Program-made: the position numbers and the translations under genes
DNA from: an uncultured Lachnospiraceae bacterium
Lineage (GTDB): Bacteria; Bacillota; Clostridia; Lachnospirales; Lachnospiraceae
Assembly (NCBI GenBank): GCA_910587155.1
Contig: CAJULA010000001.1
Location: 46,867 to 110,866, forward strand
Reading direction: 5' to 3'
Length of the DNA stretch: 64,000 nucleotides
Shown here: positions 61,160 through 64,000 of the stretch, piece by piece
How the letters are laid out: each line of letters opens with the position of its first letter
Numbering within the stretch: position 1 is the stretch's first letter
The notes under the pieces: generated by a model
Databases searched by the model: none
Seen by the model: only the letters and a program-made list of their open reading frames with translations
What the model was told of the DNA's origin: nothing

Positions 61160-61978
61160 TTGATAACGGATGAGGAATTTTTGAGAATAGCGACTTATAT
61201 GAAACAGCGCTATGGGATAGATCTGCATCAGAAAAAAGTGATTATTAACGGCAGGCTGGAAAACAGGATCAGAAAAGACGGATTTCCTACATTTACTGCA
61301 TTTATGGATGCGGTGGAGCGGGATAAATCCGGAAGACTGGAAAAGACTCTTGTCAATCTGCTGACGACGAACCATACCTATTTTATGAGGGAATTCGAGC
61401 ATTTCGAATATTTCAAATCCGTGGTGTTGCCGTGGGCGAAGACAAAGGCTGCAGCCCAGAAGGATTTGCGTGTATGGTGCGGCGCGGCGTCTTCGGGCGA
61501 AGAACCTTATATGATCGCTATGGTGATGGCGGATTTTTTCGGGCTGGAGAAGAACCAGTGGGATAAAAAGCTGCTGGCCACCGATCTGTCGACCAAGGTA
61601 TTACAGGAAGCGCTGGCCGGTGTGTATGAGGAAGAACAGCTGAAAAATCTTCCGGATACATGGAAAAGACATTTTTTCAAATCTGTCGGCGGGGGAAGAT
61701 ATCGGGTGACGGAAGAACTGAAAAGGGAAGTGATTTTCCGTCAGTTCAATCTGATGGATCCGTTTCCGTTTAAAAAGAAAATGCATACTGTATTTTTGCG
61801 CAATGTTATGATATATTTTGATGAGAAAACAAAACGGGAACTGGTACAGAAGGTGTATGATATACTGGAACCCGGCGGGTATTTCTTTATCGGCACAACG
61901 GAGACTCTGGACAGAAGCAGCACTGCGTTTCAGATTATCCAGCCGTCAATATTCAGAAAAAGAGAAGGGAATGGGTAA
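61160..61978 (+). CDS. cheR: CheR-type chemoreceptor methyltransferase
   Basis: 272 residues from TTG 61160, which follows GAGGGGAGGAAACC. N-terminal helical CheR_N (VNLLTTNHTYFMREFEHFEYF) then the SAM fold with VWCGAASSGEEPYMIAM, ATDLSTKVLQEA and FLRNVMIYFD. Adds methyl groups to glutamates of chemoreceptors. No chemoreceptor gene is in the window. cheB follows after three bases. Confidence 0.93.
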   Translation: MITDEEFLRIATYMKQRYGIDLHQKKVIINGRLENRIRKDGFPTFTAFMDAVERDKSGRLEKTLVNLLTTNHTYFMREFEHFEYFKSVVLPWAKTKAAAQKDLRVWCGAASSGEEPYMIAMVMADFFGLEKNQWDKKLLATDLSTKVLQEALAGVYEEEQLKNLPDTWKRHFFKSVGGGRYRVTEELKREVIFRQFNLMDPFPFKKKMHTVFLRNVMIYFDEKTKRELVQKVYDILEPGGYFFIGTTETLDRSSTAFQIIQPSIFRKREGNG

Positions 61979-61981
61979 TGT

Positions 61982-63016
61982 ATGCAGCCAATCAGAGTAT
62001 TAATCGTAGAAGATTCCATTGTGTTCCGCGAATTGCTGGTGCAGAATCTGAGCAGGGACCCGGCGATACAGGTGGTGGGTACTGCAAGAGATCCCTTTGA
62101 AGCCAGGGATGCCATACTGGAGAAAAAGCCGGATGTGATGACTCTCGATGTGGAGCTCCCGCGGATGAGCGGTATCGAGTTTCTTCGCAAGCTGATGCCC
62201 CAGTATCCGCTGCCGGTGGTGGTGATCAGTTCGCTCAGCGATAAGGTATTTGACGCGCTGAACGCGGGTGCCGTGGATTTTGTAGCAAAACCGGCCGTAT
62301 CAAACAGGGCGCAGCTTGAGGATTTTATCAGGAATGAACTGCTGGTCAAAATCAAGATCGCATCCACAGCCAGAATCAGCAATATCAAAAAGAAAATTCT
62401 GGAACAGGAGAGCCAGCACCGGTGTGTTTCTTCCAAGCGCAACAATCTGCTTGTGGCCATCGGGGCGTCGACCGGCGGGACAGAGGCCATCTTTGCCGTA
62501 GCCAAAGAGTATGGGACGGATATCCCCGGTATTGTGGTTGTCCAGCATATGCCGCCGGGCTTTACCTCCATGTACGCCAAACGACTCAACGATCAGTGCC
62601 GTATCCAGGTCAAGGAGGCCCAGACAGGCGACCGGGTCATGCCGGGGCGTATGCTGATTGCGCCGGGCGGAGACCAGCATATGCGTCTGGTAAAGATGAA
62701 CGGCGGGTATCAGGTGGAGTGCAAACGGGGACCCAGGGTTAACGGGCACTGTCCTTCGGTCGATGTGCTGTTTGAGTCTGTTGCCAAAGCGGCGGGCGCC
62801 GATGCGGTGGGCATCATTCTAACCGGCATGGGCGGAGACGGCGCAAAAGGGCTGCTGGCGATGAGAAAGGCAGGGGCCAGGACCATCGGGCAGGACGAAT
62901 CCACCTGTGTGGTTTACGGGATGCCGAAAGTCGCCTATGATCTGGGAGCGGTGGAATATCAGGAAAAATTAAATCAAATCGCAGGAAGAACCTATGCGTT
63001 ATTGAATAAAATGTAA
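61982..63016 (+). CDS. cheB: CheB protein-glutamate methylesterase/deamidase
   Basis: 344 residues. Receiver domain with D11 and phospho-site D56 (TLDVELPRMSG), a linker of about 40 residues, and a methylesterase domain with the triad Ser163 (IGASTGGTEA), His in VVQHMPPGF and Asp in GMGGDGAKGL. Removes methyl groups from chemoreceptors when phosphorylated by CheA, opposing CheR. Lies in the same operon as cheR, a CheY-like receiver and a CheA-like kinase. Confidence 0.95.
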   Translation: MQPIRVLIVEDSIVFRELLVQNLSRDPAIQVVGTARDPFEARDAILEKKPDVMTLDVELPRMSGIEFLRKLMPQYPLPVVVISSLSDKVFDALNAGAVDFVAKPAVSNRAQLEDFIRNELLVKIKIASTARISNIKKKILEQESQHRCVSSKRNNLLVAIGASTGGTEAIFAVAKEYGTDIPGIVVVQHMPPGFTSMYAKRLNDQCRIQVKEAQTGDRVMPGRMLIAPGGDQHMRLVKMNGGYQVECKRGPRVNGHCPSVDVLFESVAKAAGADAVGIILTGMGGDGAKGLLAMRKAGARTIGQDESTCVVYGMPKVAYDLGAVEYQEKLNQIAGRTYALLNKM

Positions 63017-63028
63017 AGGAGAGAGGAC

Positions 63029-63421
63029 ATGAAGATTTTATTGGCAGAAGATGATTTTGCGACAAGGAAGTTTATGGTGAATTTCCTGTCAAAGTATGGT
63101 GAATGCGATGCCACAGTGGACGGTATGGAAGCGGTGGACGCGTTTATGATGGCTTTGGAGGATGATGAGCCCTATGATCTGGTATGTCTTGATATCATGA
63201 TGCCGGTGATGGACGGTTATCAGGCGCTGGTGGGGATCCGCAATCTGGAAAAAGACAGGAATATTCCGGAAGATCAGGCAGTTAAGGTGATTATGACGAC
63301 TGCATTAAATGAAGAGAGAAATGTCAAGATGGCATTTGAGCTGGGCTGTACCATATATTCCGGCAAGCCGATTGATCAGGAGCGGTTTGAACAGGCGATG
63401 AAGAAACTGGGACTGATCTGA
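63029..63421 (+). CDS. CheY-like single-domain response regulator
   Basis: 130 residues, AAAGGAGAGAGGAC upstream. Acidic pair D8-D9, phospho-site D55 (VCLDIMMPVMDGY), Thr in MTTAL and Lys in SGKPID. It has no output domain, as in CheY or CheV-less signal carriers. Placed between cheB and a CheA-like kinase, so its phosphate donor is very likely that kinase. It could act on the flagellar switch or on another effector. Confidence 0.9.
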   Translation: MKILLAEDDFATRKFMVNFLSKYGECDATVDGMEAVDAFMMALEDDEPYDLVCLDIMMPVMDGYQALVGIRNLEKDRNIPEDQAVKVIMTTALNEERNVKMAFELGCTIYSGKPIDQERFEQAMKKLGLI

Positions 63422-63464
63422 AACTGAAGATAGCAATGGAAAATGATACAGGAAAGGAGAATGT

Positions 63465-64000
63465 ATGGCGGAGGAATTTAGTACGGATGGCATGCTTGAC
63501 ATGTATCTGTTTGAGAACGAGCAGCTCCTGGAACAGCTTCAGGACATGGTGCTGGAACAGAAAGATGCAGACTGCTTTGATGAAGACAGCATAAATGAGA
63601 TATTCAGAACCATGCATACCATAAAGGGATCATCCGGTATTATGATGTTTGATAATATTACGGCGATCTCTCATAAACTGGAGGATGTGTTTTATTATCT
63701 GAGGGAGTCCCATCCGGAAAATGTACCCCATGTGGATCTGGTGGAGCATGTACTGACCGTGGAGGGATTCATCTCGAATGAGATGGAGAAGATCCGGAAC
63801 GGCGATACGCCGGACGGCGATCCGGCAGAGATCATTGCTGATCTGGACCGTTTTCTGGATCAGATCAAAGGCGAAGGAGGCCAGGAGGGCGCAAAAGAGC
63901 CGCCGAAAAATGTGCATGTGGAGCCCAAGCAGTTTTATATTGCGCCGGTTTCCACAAGTGCCAGTCGTTTTTATAAGATTTATATCCACTTTTTCCCGGA
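63465..64000 (+). CDS. cheA: CheA-like histidine kinase, N-terminal Hpt part only (cut by window edge)
   Basis: The ATG at 63465 follows GGAAAGGAGAATGT; the frame stays open to the last base (178 codons). It begins with a histidine phosphotransfer domain carrying His51 in FRTMHTIKGSSGIMMF, the CheA P1 signature, then helices ending near residue 130 and an acidic linker. The dimerisation, ATPase and CheW-like domains would lie beyond the edge. As the next gene after cheR, cheB and a receiver, CheA is the best call; a hybrid Hpt protein is the alternative. Confidence 0.82.
   Translation, partial: MAEEFSTDGMLDMYLFENEQLLEQLQDMVLEQKDADCFDEDSINEIFRTMHTIKGSSGIMMFDNITAISHKLEDVFYYLRESHPENVPHVDLVEHVLTVEGFISNEMEKIRNGDTPDGDPAEIIADLDRFLDQIKGEGGQEGAKEPPKNVHVEPKQFYIAPVSTSASRFYKIYIHFFP

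Overview
The window reads as chromosomal DNA of a Gram-positive anaerobe of the class Clostridia, most likely Lachnospiraceae-like. The evidence is a Gram-positive PolC, the Firmicutes gene order pyrH-frr-uppS-cdsA-dxr-rseP-ispG-polC, GGAGG-type ribosome sites before most genes, a FeoB-associated Cys-rich peptide, and Firmicutes-style ABC sugar import. Base composition looks intermediate, apart from a visibly A+T-rich gene at the left edge. Almost all genes are on the + strand and tightly packed; no stretch over 300 bases lacks a gene.

Layout. (1) 1-892: left-truncated Rpn/PD-(D/E)XK transposase-like nuclease ending in Met-Glu-Lys-Gly repeats. (2) 1152-3182: zinc-ribbon, membrane-anchored leucine-rich-repeat protein, then a 103-bp hairpin element duplicated in tandem. 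(3) 3422-13811: five overlapping genes, namely a MoxR-type AAA+ ATPase, a DUF5682-like protein, a VWA protein, a twin-SWIM zinc-finger protein and a DUF4132 (MolR-like) giant. This is the same gene set as the uncharacterised E. coli yehI/yehL/yehM/yehP/yehQ region and is the best candidate here for an undescribed system. (4) 13890-18526: glycerol kinase and a three-gene glycerol-3-phosphate oxidation module. (5) 18880-26683: LacI regulator divergent from an ABC sugar transporter, a GH32 beta-fructosidase and an amylosucrase-like GH13, with four copies of one palindromic operator. (6) 26727-30417: RluF-like pseudouridine synthase, ligA, metA.

(7) 31367-35581: iron and oxidative stress. A DtxR-type regulator and an atypical Fe/Mn superoxide dismutase are divergent from feoA-feoA-feoB and a Cys-rich peptide, with DtxR-like operators. 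(8) 35714-41415: MarR regulator, RND adaptor lipoprotein and RND pump. (9) 41642-43980: polysaccharide deacetylase and a bactofilin with a long acidic N-terminus. (10) 44042-56932: UMP kinase, ribosome recycling factor, isoprenoid/phospholipid genes, the site-2 protease RseP, an unexpected PP2C phosphatase plus membrane Ser/Thr kinase pair, ispG and polC. (11) 57140-57211: tRNA-Glu(CTC) on the minus strand.

(12) 57402-64000: a sensory block containing an HD-GYP response regulator, an orphan histidine kinase, a second receiver-HD-GYP protein with a broken HD motif, cheR, cheB, a CheY-like receiver, and the start of a CheA-like kinase cut by the right edge. This looks like a chemosensory array tied to cyclic-di-GMP turnover. 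All names rest on reading motifs and gene order by eye; no database search was run.
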